Below are positions 23,801 to 31,974 of a DNA stretch of 48,357 nt, in pieces. The notes beneath the pieces were generated by a model. That model saw nothing but the letters and a program-made list of their open reading frames with translations. It did no database searches and was not told where the DNA came from. Origin of the DNA: Candidatus Latescibacterota bacterium (lineage in GTDB: Bacteria; Latescibacterota; UBA2968; UBA8231). Position 1 is the stretch's first letter; each line of letters opens with the position of its first letter. Position numbers and translations under genes: made by a program. The stretch covers positions 1 through 48,357 of the forward strand of contig JACPJE010000180.1 in assembly GCA_016187725.1 (NCBI GenBank). The letters are read 5' to 3'.

Positions 23801-25831
23801 ATGAGCGAGAAGGAAGTCGTAGAAGTCAGCGAAGCAGAAATCGCGGTCCACTGGCAGGAAGAGGGACATCGCCATCCCTCAGCGCGGTTCATCGGGCAGG
23901 CAAACATGACCGATCCAGGGATTTATGACCGGTTCAGCCTGGAGCATTTCCCCGAGTGTTTTAAGGAATACGCCGATCTGCTCACCTGGTACCAGTACTG
24001 GCATACCACCCTCGATACCAGCGACGCTCCCTGCTGGAAGTGGTTTGTCGGCGGAAAGATAAATGCCTGTTACAACTGCGTCGACAGACACCTGCCTGCG
24101 TATAAGAACAAGGCCGCCTTCATCTATGTCCCCGAACCAGAGGATGAGCCCCACATCGCCCTGACTTACCAGGAACTCTACGTGAGGGTGAACGAGGTCG
24201 CCACCCTTCTCAGAGACTTTGCCGGACTCAAGACAGGGGATAGAGTGACCCTTCACATGCCGATGGTGCCCGAACTGCCGATCACGATGCTCGCCTGTGC
24301 CAGGCTCGGCGTGATCCACTCAGAGGTATACGGAGGGTTTAGCGGTCGGGCGTGCGGCGAAAGGATATGGGACTCTGGGAGTCGCCTTCTTATAACCATC
24401 GACGGTTACTACCGGTCTGGCAACCTCCTCGACCACAAAGAAAAAGCCGACGAAGCCGTGGCCGTGGCGAAAAAGGAGGGCCAGACAGTCGATAAAGTCC
24501 TGGTCTGGAGACGCCATCCCGGAAAATACGCCTCGGCGACGCCCATGGTACAAGGGCGCGATTACTTTATGGACGAGGTGCTCAAAGGCTATGCCGGCAA
24601 AAAGGTCGATCCCGTTTCCGTGCCCGCGGAGGATCCGCTGTTCATCATGTATACCAGTGGGACGACCGGCAGGCCCAAGGGCTGTCAGCACAGCACCGGG
24701 GGCTATCTCTCCTATGTCGCCGGTACCTCGAAGTACATCCAGGACATCCACCCCAAGGATGTGTACTGGTGCTTGGCAGATATCGGGTGGATCACCGGTC
24801 ACTCTTATATCGTCTACGGTCCGCTGGCCCTGGCGGCCACGAGCGTCCTGTACGAAGGGGTGCCCACCTACCCGGATGCCGGGCGTCCCTGGAGGATAGC
24901 CGAGCGGCTCGACGTGAACATCTTCCACACGGCCCCGACCTCGATCCGGATGCTGAGAAAAGCCGGCCCTGACGAGCCCAAGAAATACAATTACCACTTC
25001 AAGCACATGACGACCGTGGGAGAGCCCATCGAACCCGAGGTGTGGAAATGGTATTACCAGGTTGTCGGCAAGGGCGAAGCAGTCATCGTCGATACCTGGT
25101 GGCAGACGGAAAATGGAGGATTCCTCTGCACCACTATGCCGGCGCTTCACTCCATGAAGCCCGGGAGCGCAGGTCTCGGGGTCCCCGGCATCCATCCCGT
25201 GATCTACGATGAAGAGGGCAATGAAATTGCCAAGGGGGCTGGCAAAGCCGGGAACATCTGCATCCAGAACCCATGGCCAGGGGCGTTCCAGACGATATGG
25301 GGAGATCGGGAGCGGTACGTCGCGCAGTACTATGCGAAGTACTGCAAAGACCAGAACAGCAAGGATTGGCGCGACTGGCCTTATTTCGCAGGTGATGCCG
25401 CGGTGCAGGCCGCCGACGGTTACTATCGAATCCTGGGCAGGGTCGACGATGTCATCAACGTCGCGGGTCATCGCCTGGGCACCAAGGAAATAGAGTCTGC
25501 TTGTCTCCTCGTCACCGAGGTGGCAGAAGCTGCGGTCGTCCCCGTGGTCGATGAGTTGAGGGGCCGGGTGCCCGAGGTCTATGTGGCTCTGAGGCCAGGC
25601 TATAAGGCCGACAAAAAAATAGAAGCGGATGTGGTGAAGTCCATCGAGACCGCCATCGGCAAGATAGCCAGGCCCAAGCACGTGTACATCGTTCCCGACA
25701 TGCCCAAGACGCGCTCTGGAAAGATCATGCGCCGCGTCCTGGCCTCTCTCTCTAATAAGGGAGATGTCGGCGACGTGACGACCCTAGCCAACCCAGAGGT
25801 CGTGGAAGAGATCCGCAAGATGGTTCACTAA
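23801..25831 (+). CDS. acs: acetyl-CoA synthetase (AMP-forming)
   Basis: A 676-residue AMP-forming synthetase that converts acetate, ATP and CoA to acetyl-CoA. Motifs in order: P-loop YTSGTTGRPKG (about 283-293), LADIGWITGHSY, VGEPIEPE, DTWWQTE (the tryptophan that limits the acyl pocket to acetate), GRVDDVINVAGHRLGTKEIES, and the adenylation lysine K641 in KTRSGKIMRR. Length and motifs fit Acs. It uses at least eight ATA isoleucine codons and many AGA/AGG arginine codons, which neighbouring genes almost avoid, so I infer transfer from another lineage. The sequence recalls acetate-using methanogen (Methanothrix) enzymes as I remember them, unchecked. It has its own promoter region and a terminator. 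Confidence 0.95.
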   Translation: MSEKEVVEVSEAEIAVHWQEEGHRHPSARFIGQANMTDPGIYDRFSLEHFPECFKEYADLLTWYQYWHTTLDTSDAPCWKWFVGGKINACYNCVDRHLPAYKNKAAFIYVPEPEDEPHIALTYQELYVRVNEVATLLRDFAGLKTGDRVTLHMPMVPELPITMLACARLGVIHSEVYGGFSGRACGERIWDSGSRLLITIDGYYRSGNLLDHKEKADEAVAVAKKEGQTVDKVLVWRRHPGKYASATPMVQGRDYFMDEVLKGYAGKKVDPVSVPAEDPLFIMYTSGTTGRPKGCQHSTGGYLSYVAGTSKYIQDIHPKDVYWCLADIGWITGHSYIVYGPLALAATSVLYEGVPTYPDAGRPWRIAERLDVNIFHTAPTSIRMLRKAGPDEPKKYNYHFKHMTTVGEPIEPEVWKWYYQVVGKGEAVIVDTWWQTENGGFLCTTMPALHSMKPGSAGLGVPGIHPVIYDEEGNEIAKGAGKAGNICIQNPWPGAFQTIWGDRERYVAQYYAKYCKDQNSKDWRDWPYFAGDAAVQAADGYYRILGRVDDVINVAGHRLGTKEIESACLLVTEVAEAAVVPVVDELRGRVPEVYVALRPGYKADKKIEADVVKSIETAIGKIARPKHVYIVPDMPKTRSGKIMRRVLASLSNKGDVGDVTTLANPEVVEEIRKMVH

Positions 25832-25927
25832 GTAGGTAGACGAAACAATTCTCACAGTCGGGATACCTGTCTTCAGAGGGAAACCAGCGCAAAAAATGTG
25901 AAGTTTATTCTGTCCACCTACTTAGTG
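25826..25927. repeat. inverted repeat at the acs stop codon
   Basis: CACTAAGTAGGTAGA (25826-25840) and TCCACCTACTTAGTG (25913-25927) are inverted copies with 14 of 15 positions matching, 72 bp apart. The acs stop codon lies within the left arm. The spacer is AT-richer than the region and has no gene. It may mark one end of a transferred segment or be a long-range hairpin. Confidence 0.6.
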
Positions 25928-25997
25928 GGTTACCACAGCCATTTTGACAGGTGCGGCATCGCGGCGGGGTGCCGCATCACAGACTTGATAGCGAGAC

Positions 25998-26028
25998 CTC
26001 CGAGTTTGACCGCTCGGGGTTTTTTTTT
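25998..26028 (+). terminator. Rho-independent terminator after acs
   Basis: A 7-bp stem CTCCGAG/CTCGGGG (one G-T pair), an 8-base loop, then a run of nine T. It lies 167 bp after the acs stop and 44 bp before the debranching-enzyme start. Another hairpin (TGCGGCA/TGCCGCA, 25952-25976) lies just upstream. Confidence 0.75.
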
Positions 26029-26071
26029 CGTACATTACAGCAAAGATCTCTCTTGTCCGCCGGAGTTTTGC

Positions 26072-28051
26072 ATGTCTCCCTTCGTCCAATTCGGCCCCGA
26101 GATCACCACTGACCTCTCCCAGGCCGTGGCCCGCGAGTGGCTGGAGACCAACGGCCTGGGCGGTTGGGCCAGCTCCACCCTGACCGGGGCCCACACCCGC
26201 CGCTACCACGGCCTGTTGGTGGTGGCCACCCGCCCCCCGGTGGGCCGCATGGTGCTGCTCTCCAAGCTCGACGAGACCCTAGTGTTGGGTTCGGGGTCCG
26301 TGGAACTGGGCTGCAACCTCTACCCCGGCGCGGTCCATCCCCAGGGCTACCACTACCTCAAGAGTTTCACCCTCGACCCCTTCCCCACCTTCACCTATGA
26401 GTCGGAGGAGTGGGCGCTGCGCAAGACCCTGGCCATGATCCACGGCGAGCACACCTTAGTGCTGCGCTACGAGTTGCTGCGCGCCCCCGGCCCGGCCCAG
26501 CTGGAGTTGCGCCCCTTTTTCGCCGGCCGCGATTACCACCAGTTGACCCGCGCCAATCCCCATATCCAGCCGCAGGCCCATTTTGAGCAGGAGGTGTTGT
26601 GCTTCCAGCCCTATGGAGGCCAGCCCGAGGTCCACCTGCTGGTGCCGGGGGGGCACTTTGCGCCGGTGCCCGACTGGTACTACAACCACCTGTACCCGCG
26701 CGAGGCCGAGCGCGGCCTGGATTACAGCGAGGATTTGTTCACCTGCGGCATCCTGCGCTGCCCGCTGGAAATGGGAAAGCCGCTGACGCTCATGGCTTCC
26801 ACGGCCGACCCGCGCGCTCGGGATGGGGAAGCCCTGATGGAGGCCGAGGCGCAGCGGCGGGCCGGGCTCACCGCTGCGGCCGACCCGCTGATCCACCGGC
26901 TTTCCCTGGCGGCGGACCAGTTTCTGGTGCGCCGGGGTGACGCGCGCCACACCCTGATGGCCGGGTACCACTGGTTCACCGACTGGGGCCGCGACACCAT
27001 GGTCTCTCTGCCGGGGATCTGCCTGGTCACCGGCCGGCACGCCGAGGCCCGCAGCATCCTCCAGGCCTTTGCCGAGCACCTGAGCCAGGGGATGATCCCC
27101 AACCGCTTCCCCGAAGCCGGCGAGGAGCCCGAGTACAACACCGTCGACGCCACTTTGTGGTTCTTCGTGGCGGTGTACAAGTATCTGCAGTACACCCAGG
27201 ACCAGGAGTTTGTCCGCCAGCAGTTGTGGCCGGCCCTCCAGGAGATCATCGACTGGCACCAGCGGGGCACCCGCTACCAGATCCGCGTCGACCAGGACGG
27301 CCTGCTCAGCGCCGGCGAACCCGGGGTGCAGCTCACCTGGATGGACGCCAAGGTGGGCGACTGGGTGGTCACCCCCCGCCAAGGCAAAGCAGTGGAGATC
27401 AACGCCCTCTGGTACAATGCCCTGCGCATCATGGAAGAGCTGGCCGGTGGGTTTGGGGAAGAAGAGCAGGCCGGGCGCTACGGCGCGCTGGCCCGGCAGG
27501 TGGCCGCCCGCTTCGGCGCGCTCTTCTGGAACGAGGAGCAGGGCTGCCTCTTCGACGTGGTGGATGGCGATGCGGCCGACCCCTCCTTCCGCCCCAACCA
27601 GCTGCTGGCCCTCAGCCTGCCCTTCCCCCTGCTGGAGGGCCGGCGGGCCCTGGCGGTCTTTGAGGCGGTGGACCGGCACCTGCTCACCCCCTGCGGTCTG
27701 CGCAGTCTGGCCCCAGGCGAGCCGGGATACCGCCCCCGCTGCGAGGGTCCGCCCTGGGAGCGGGACGGGGCCTACCACCAGGGCACGGTCTGGGCCTGGC
27801 TGCTGGGGCCCTTTGCCACCGCGCTGGTGCGCCTGCACGGCGAGGAGGGAAGGGCGCGGGCCCGGGGCCTCATCGAAGGTTTTCAGGCCCACCTGAGCGA
27901 GGCCGGCGTGGGCACCCTCTCCGAGATCTTCGACGCCGAGCCCCCCTTTGTGCCGCGCGGCTGCATCGCCCAGGCCTGGAGCGTGGGCGAGGTGCTGCGC
28001 GCCTACTACGAGGACGTCCTGCAGCTGGGTCCACCGAGGAGGTTGCCGTGA
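26072..28051 (+). CDS. archaeal-type glycogen debranching enzyme (amylo-alpha-1,6-glucosidase, GH133-like)
   Basis: A 659-residue protein with the N-terminal GDE_N beta-sandwich (REWLETNGLGGWASSTLTGA, RRYHGLLVVA) and the C-terminal (alpha/alpha)6 catalytic domain: MAGYHWFTDWGRDTMVSLPG near residue 300, MIPNRFPE, EYNTVDATLWFF, WMDAKVGDW, VEINALWYNAL, and YHQGTVWAWLLGPF. It cleaves alpha-1,6 branches of glycogen-like polymers. I chose the ATG at 26072; the open frame continues upstream but only through the terminator and spacer. It is followed by a dehydratase gene with GTGA overlap. Confidence 0.95.
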   Translation: MSPFVQFGPEITTDLSQAVAREWLETNGLGGWASSTLTGAHTRRYHGLLVVATRPPVGRMVLLSKLDETLVLGSGSVELGCNLYPGAVHPQGYHYLKSFTLDPFPTFTYESEEWALRKTLAMIHGEHTLVLRYELLRAPGPAQLELRPFFAGRDYHQLTRANPHIQPQAHFEQEVLCFQPYGGQPEVHLLVPGGHFAPVPDWYYNHLYPREAERGLDYSEDLFTCGILRCPLEMGKPLTLMASTADPRARDGEALMEAEAQRRAGLTAAADPLIHRLSLAADQFLVRRGDARHTLMAGYHWFTDWGRDTMVSLPGICLVTGRHAEARSILQAFAEHLSQGMIPNRFPEAGEEPEYNTVDATLWFFVAVYKYLQYTQDQEFVRQQLWPALQEIIDWHQRGTRYQIRVDQDGLLSAGEPGVQLTWMDAKVGDWVVTPRQGKAVEINALWYNALRIMEELAGGFGEEEQAGRYGALARQVAARFGALFWNEEQGCLFDVVDGDAADPSFRPNQLLALSLPFPLLEGRRALAVFEAVDRHLLTPCGLRSLAPGEPGYRPRCEGPPWERDGAYHQGTVWAWLLGPFATALVRLHGEEGRARARGLIEGFQAHLSEAGVGTLSEIFDAEPPFVPRGCIAQAWSVGEVLRAYYEDVLQLGPPRRLP

Positions 28052-29217
28052 AGATCAAATCCGTCCAGGCAGTGCGCCTGCACCTGCCGCCCGCCCCGCC
28101 CCCGGTCACCCGCCCGCGCCGGCCCTCCTGGGTCCAGGACGCCGAGGTGGCCAATCCCATGAGCCGCTATCCCCAGGTCAAGCGCCACCGCTCTCAATGG
28201 CTGCCGCGCACCTGGGAGGCGGTCTGGTGCAAGGTGGAGGCCGAGGACGGGACCTGGGGCCTGGGGATGAGCGGAAATGGTAGGGCCGTGGCCGCGATCA
28301 TCGACGACCACCTGGCCCCGCAACTGGTGGGCCAGCCCTGCCTGGCCCACGAGAAGCTGGCCGACATGATGTTCCGGCTGACCAAGCCCTACGGCTCCAC
28401 CGGGCTGGCCAGCTACGCCATCAGCGCCGTGGACCTGGCCCTGTGGGATCTCAAGGGCAAGCTGCTGGACAAGCCGGTGTACGAATTGCTGGGCGGGCCG
28501 GCCCGCGATAGACAATTGTGTTATTGCACCGGCAACGACGTGGACTGGTACCTGGAGTTGGGCTTCAGCGCCTTTAAACTGGCCTGCCCGTACGGCCCGG
28601 CCGATGGGCTGGAGGGGCTGCGCAGGAACGAAGATTTCGTAGCCCGGGCCCGCGAGCAGATCGGCGAGGATAAGGAGCTGATGCTGGACTGCTGGATGGC
28701 CTTCGACGTGGAGTACACCGTGCGCCTGGCCGAGCGGCTGCGCCCGTACCGGCTCAAGTGGATCGAGGAGTGCCTGCTCTCCGAAGACCTGGACGCCCAC
28801 ATGGAGTGCCGGCAGCGCCTGCCCTGGCAGGGCCTGGCCACTGGCGAGCACTGGTACACCCCCTCGCCCTTCATGGCTGCCATCCAGCGGCGGGCAGTGG
28901 ACTTCCTGCAGCCCGACATCAACTGGTGCGGGGGGGCCACGGTGTGCCAGAAGATCGTCCACGCCGCCGAGGGCGCCGGTCTGACCACCATCCTCCACGG
29001 CGGGGGCAACACCCCCTTTGGGCAGCACTTCACCTTTGCCCAGCCCAGCATGAGCTGGATGGAGGTCTTTGTCGGCGCTCCTCCCGGGGTGCCGCTGGCC
29101 GAGGGCGGGCGCCTGCCTGGCCTGGCCCTGCCCCAGGACGGGTATCTGGCGCCGGTGGCGGCGCCGGGCTTCGGCATGGAACTCAAGGCCGAGTGGATCA
29201 GCCCCTTCTTCATCTGA
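28048..29217 (+). CDS. L-rhamnonate dehydratase-like enolase-superfamily enzyme
   Basis: A 389-residue enolase-superfamily protein starting at GTG. Metal ligands are visible as D214 (LMLDCWMAFD), E240/E241 (KWIEECL) and E267 (ATGEHWY). H317 in LHGGGNTPFGQH is at the position of the catalytic histidine, and the segment LQPDINWCGGATVCQKI matches the rhamnonate dehydratase group. The predicted reaction is dehydration of an acid sugar to a 2-keto-3-deoxy acid, which could feed the KDPG-type aldolase at 39588-40271. Rhamnonate itself is a guess; related sugar acids are possible. Confidence 0.87.
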   Translation: MKIKSVQAVRLHLPPAPPPVTRPRRPSWVQDAEVANPMSRYPQVKRHRSQWLPRTWEAVWCKVEAEDGTWGLGMSGNGRAVAAIIDDHLAPQLVGQPCLAHEKLADMMFRLTKPYGSTGLASYAISAVDLALWDLKGKLLDKPVYELLGGPARDRQLCYCTGNDVDWYLELGFSAFKLACPYGPADGLEGLRRNEDFVARAREQIGEDKELMLDCWMAFDVEYTVRLAERLRPYRLKWIEECLLSEDLDAHMECRQRLPWQGLATGEHWYTPSPFMAAIQRRAVDFLQPDINWCGGATVCQKIVHAAEGAGLTTILHGGGNTPFGQHFTFAQPSMSWMEVFVGAPPGVPLAEGGRLPGLALPQDGYLAPVAAPGFGMELKAEWISPFFI

Positions 29218-29225
29218 GAGGCATA

Positions 29226-29600
29226 ATGAGCGAACTGCCTGCAGATCCTTCTTTTTGCATCGTGCACCTGGGCCGGGGCGAGCGCATCGGCGAGGTGCTC
29301 GCCGGCCTGCTCAAACCGGTGGACTCGCGCACCATGCACCAGTACCGCCTGCCGGCCAATGCCCAGGTCGAGCTGCACTACCACGACTGCGACGAATACT
29401 GGCTCTTCACCGAGGGCCGGCCCCTGGTGACCCTGCGCAGCCCTGTCGGGGTGAAGGGGGAATACCAGCTCGAACCGGGTGATATGGTGGCCTGCGCGCG
29501 CGGGGTGGAGCACACCCTATGGGCCGACCACGAACTGGTCTACTTCCAGTTCATCAGCGCACTGGAGGGCGGGGAAAGGCCGGGGCATCTGCAGCGCTGA
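29226..29600 (+). CDS. small cupin protein
   Basis: A 124-residue single-domain cupin. The first cupin motif is visible as HYHDCDEYWLFTEGRPLV (HxH with a downstream acidic residue), the second as LEPGDMVACARGVEH. This is the usual metal site of sugar isomerases and sugar-acid-modifying cupins. It starts 8 bp after the dehydratase gene, so it probably handles the same substrate. No substrate can be assigned. Confidence 0.85.
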   Translation: MSELPADPSFCIVHLGRGERIGEVLAGLLKPVDSRTMHQYRLPANAQVELHYHDCDEYWLFTEGRPLVTLRSPVGVKGEYQLEPGDMVACARGVEHTLWADHELVYFQFISALEGGERPGHLQR

Positions 29601-29605
29601 TAGGT

Positions 29606-29741
29606 GCGTCGGGGAGCGACCCACTTCAGCCTTTCCCAAGGCGCGTCCTTCGGCCCTCGCTCGCTTCGCTCGGCTACCTCACAGCCTGGCCCCCGCGACA
29701 CCATCTAGATGGTGTCGCGCCTCGCTCGCTCTGGCTCCGCT
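29606..29741. repeat. dispersed intergenic repeat, copy 2
   Basis: This copy has the same order of blocks as the copy at 11017: GGGAGCGACCC and TTTCCCAAGGCGCGTCC (29606-29648), a fully palindromic stem of 24 bp (29695-29718, GCGACACCATCT and its complement), then GCGCCTCGCTCGCTCTGGCTCCGCT (29717-29741). The stem sequence differs completely from copy 1 but stays palindromic. Another hairpin GCGATAT/ATATCGC (29817-29835) lies just before the next start. The spacer 29601-29854 holds no gene. Confidence 0.78.
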
Positions 29742-29854
29742 ACCCGGCCACCCCGCCACGCGGACTTCCCTACCCGGCCACTCCCCGGGAAAGGCTTGCG
29801 GGGTCATCTCCCTGCCGCGATATCGCTGATATCGCCATTTTCAGGAGATCTCCC

Positions 29855-31960
29855 ATGACCGGAAACCCCCTCGCCCTGGAAAACGCCGCCTACTGCCTCT
29901 CAGTACAGGTGGAAGGTGATGCGGTTCATTTGCAGTTGCGCGACAAGGCCATGGATTTTGACCTGGCGGCGGGGCCCTGCCTGTACCGGGCCGCGCGGCT
30001 GACCCCTGCCGGCACCATAGTGGTCCGGCGGCTGGAGGGGGCGGCAGTGAGCGCCCAGGCAGAGACGCTGCAGATCAGCGGAGTGCTGGCCGGGCTGCGG
30101 CTGGAACACACCCTGCGCCTGCCCGCGGGCCAGCCGGTGCTGGAGGAGCGGGTGGTCATCCACAACCCCACGGCCGAGGTGGTCGAAATGGAGGATTTCG
30201 CCGTGGGGTTGCGGCGGCGCCTGACCGACGACGTGGGCCAGGTGCTCCCGGAATTGCAGGCCGACCGGGTGGCTGCCCTGCCCTTCCGCCACAACCCCAT
30301 TGACCCGGCCGACTTCGACCAGGACTTCTCCTTCGCTCAATTGTTGCAGCGGCCGGGCCGCGAGCACCGGGTCAACCAGTGGCCGCCCACCTGGCTGCGC
30401 TACGGCCAGGTGCCGGCCATGCACTGGGCTGCCGAGGGCTGGGCCTGGACCCGGGGAGGGCACACCCTCGCCTGCCTCAAGTTCAACCAAGAGGTGATGG
30501 AGTTGTGCCTGCTGGGGATCGAGGTGGAAAGGGATGGGGTGTGGCTGCGCCTGGGAGGGGCGGGGTTATACGCCGGCGACCCGGAGGTTCTGCGCGCCCT
30601 GCAGCCGGATCAGACCCTGGCCCTGGGCCTGACCCGGTACGAGACCGTGCGGGGCGCGTACCCGGAGGCCAGCTACGCCTTTCGCGCCTTCCTCGACCAG
30701 CAGGGATGCCGTTTTCCCATCGGCTTCAACCCGCCGGTGCACTGGAACGAACTCTACGACAATCCCGAGTGGAACCTGGCCAGCCCGGGCGCGCCGGCTG
30801 CGCCGCGGATGACCCGGCCGCACACCTATACCCGGGCGCTGATCGAGGAGGAGGCCCGCAAGGCGCGCGAGTACGGCTGCGAAGCCCTGTACCTGGACCC
30901 GGGGTGGGACACGGACTTCGGTACTTTGCTGTGGGGAGAGGCGTGGCTGGGGCCGCGCCGCGAATTCGTCGAGCGCATCCGCCGCGAGTACGGACTGGGG
31001 GTGTCCCTGCACTGCCCCCTGGCGCCCTGGGCCTCCAGCGACGGGCGCGGGGTATCCTCGTGGCCGCGGACGGCATTGCAGATGGGACCCGACGGCCAGG
31101 TCTGCGAGGGGTACCTCTGCCTGGCCTCCCGCCAGTACCTGGACGAGGCGGCCCGCCGTTTGCTGGCCCACTGCGAGGATGGGGTGGTTTTTTTGATGTT
31201 CGACGGCAACTGGTGGAATGGCGGGTGCTGGAACCCGGATCACGGGCACCCGGTGCCCTGCACCCGCGAGGGCCATGTGCGCGCCCAGGTCGAACTGGCC
31301 CGCCGCGTGCATGCCGCACATCCACAAGTATTGATCGAGATGCACGACATGATCACCGCCGGCACCATCCGGCGCTACACCCCGGTCTATTACAAGTACG
31401 GACTGCCGGGCAGCTACGACGAGAACTGGGGCTTTGAGTTGATGTGGCAGCCCATGGAGGACATCCTCAGCGGCCGGGCCCGCAGCCTCTACTACTACAA
31501 CCTGGGCTGCAACGTGCCCCTGTACCTGCACATCGACCTGCGCGACGACAATACCCACTGCCTGGTGCTGTGGTGGTACGCCTCCACCTGCCGGCACCTG
31601 GGGATAGGCGGCACCCATCCCAATCCGGCGGTGGCTCAGGCGCAGCGGACGGCCATGACCCAGTACCGAAGGCTGGCCCGCTTCTTCAAAGAAGGAGATT
31701 TCTACGGCATGGGCGAGGAGATCCACGTGCACGTCTTGCCCGGCGAGCACGCCCTGGTGGTCAATCTCTTCAACCTGTCCGGCCAGCCGCGCACCATCGC
31801 CGGCCAGATCGAGGTCTCCCGCCTGGGCCTGGACCCGAACCGCTGGTACCATCCGGGCAAGGGCTGCTTCTTCGACCGCCAGGCTGGCTGCCTGCGGGTC
31901 AGCCGGCCCCTGCCGGCCTGGGGCGCCGAGGTGGTCGAGGTGCGGCCCGGTCCGGCCTAG
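29855..31960 (+). CDS. glycoside hydrolase of the alpha-galactosidase-like superfamily (clan GH-D)
   Basis: A 701-residue protein. The N-terminal half is a beta-sandwich like that of GH36 enzymes (LEERVVIHNPTAEVVEMEDF). A TIM-barrel follows: HWNELYDNPEWNL, EALYLDPGWDTDFG, GVSLHCPLAPWAS, and FLMFDGNWWNGG, where D450 is at the position of the GH-D nucleophile. LIEMHDMITAG (D498) and the VYYKYGLPGSYDENWGFEL segment are candidate acid/base regions. The C-terminus is a short beta domain. No signal peptide is visible, so it may act on imported oligosaccharides. I chose the ATG at 29855 (CAGGAG upstream) rather than the longer frame that runs through the repeat element. Confidence 0.75.
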   Translation: MTGNPLALENAAYCLSVQVEGDAVHLQLRDKAMDFDLAAGPCLYRAARLTPAGTIVVRRLEGAAVSAQAETLQISGVLAGLRLEHTLRLPAGQPVLEERVVIHNPTAEVVEMEDFAVGLRRRLTDDVGQVLPELQADRVAALPFRHNPIDPADFDQDFSFAQLLQRPGREHRVNQWPPTWLRYGQVPAMHWAAEGWAWTRGGHTLACLKFNQEVMELCLLGIEVERDGVWLRLGGAGLYAGDPEVLRALQPDQTLALGLTRYETVRGAYPEASYAFRAFLDQQGCRFPIGFNPPVHWNELYDNPEWNLASPGAPAAPRMTRPHTYTRALIEEEARKAREYGCEALYLDPGWDTDFGTLLWGEAWLGPRREFVERIRREYGLGVSLHCPLAPWASSDGRGVSSWPRTALQMGPDGQVCEGYLCLASRQYLDEAARRLLAHCEDGVVFLMFDGNWWNGGCWNPDHGHPVPCTREGHVRAQVELARRVHAAHPQVLIEMHDMITAGTIRRYTPVYYKYGLPGSYDENWGFELMWQPMEDILSGRARSLYYYNLGCNVPLYLHIDLRDDNTHCLVLWWYASTCRHLGIGGTHPNPAVAQAQRTAMTQYRRLARFFKEGDFYGMGEEIHVHVLPGEHALVVNLFNLSGQPRTIAGQIEVSRLGLDPNRWYHPGKGCFFDRQAGCLRVSRPLPAWGAEVVEVRPGPA

Positions 31961-31974
31961 CTGAGGGAAACGCC

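Noticed and set aside
25898..26071. N-terminal extension of the debranching enzyme
   Set aside because: The extension would be translated through the terminator and spacer; the domain begins at the ATG at 26072.
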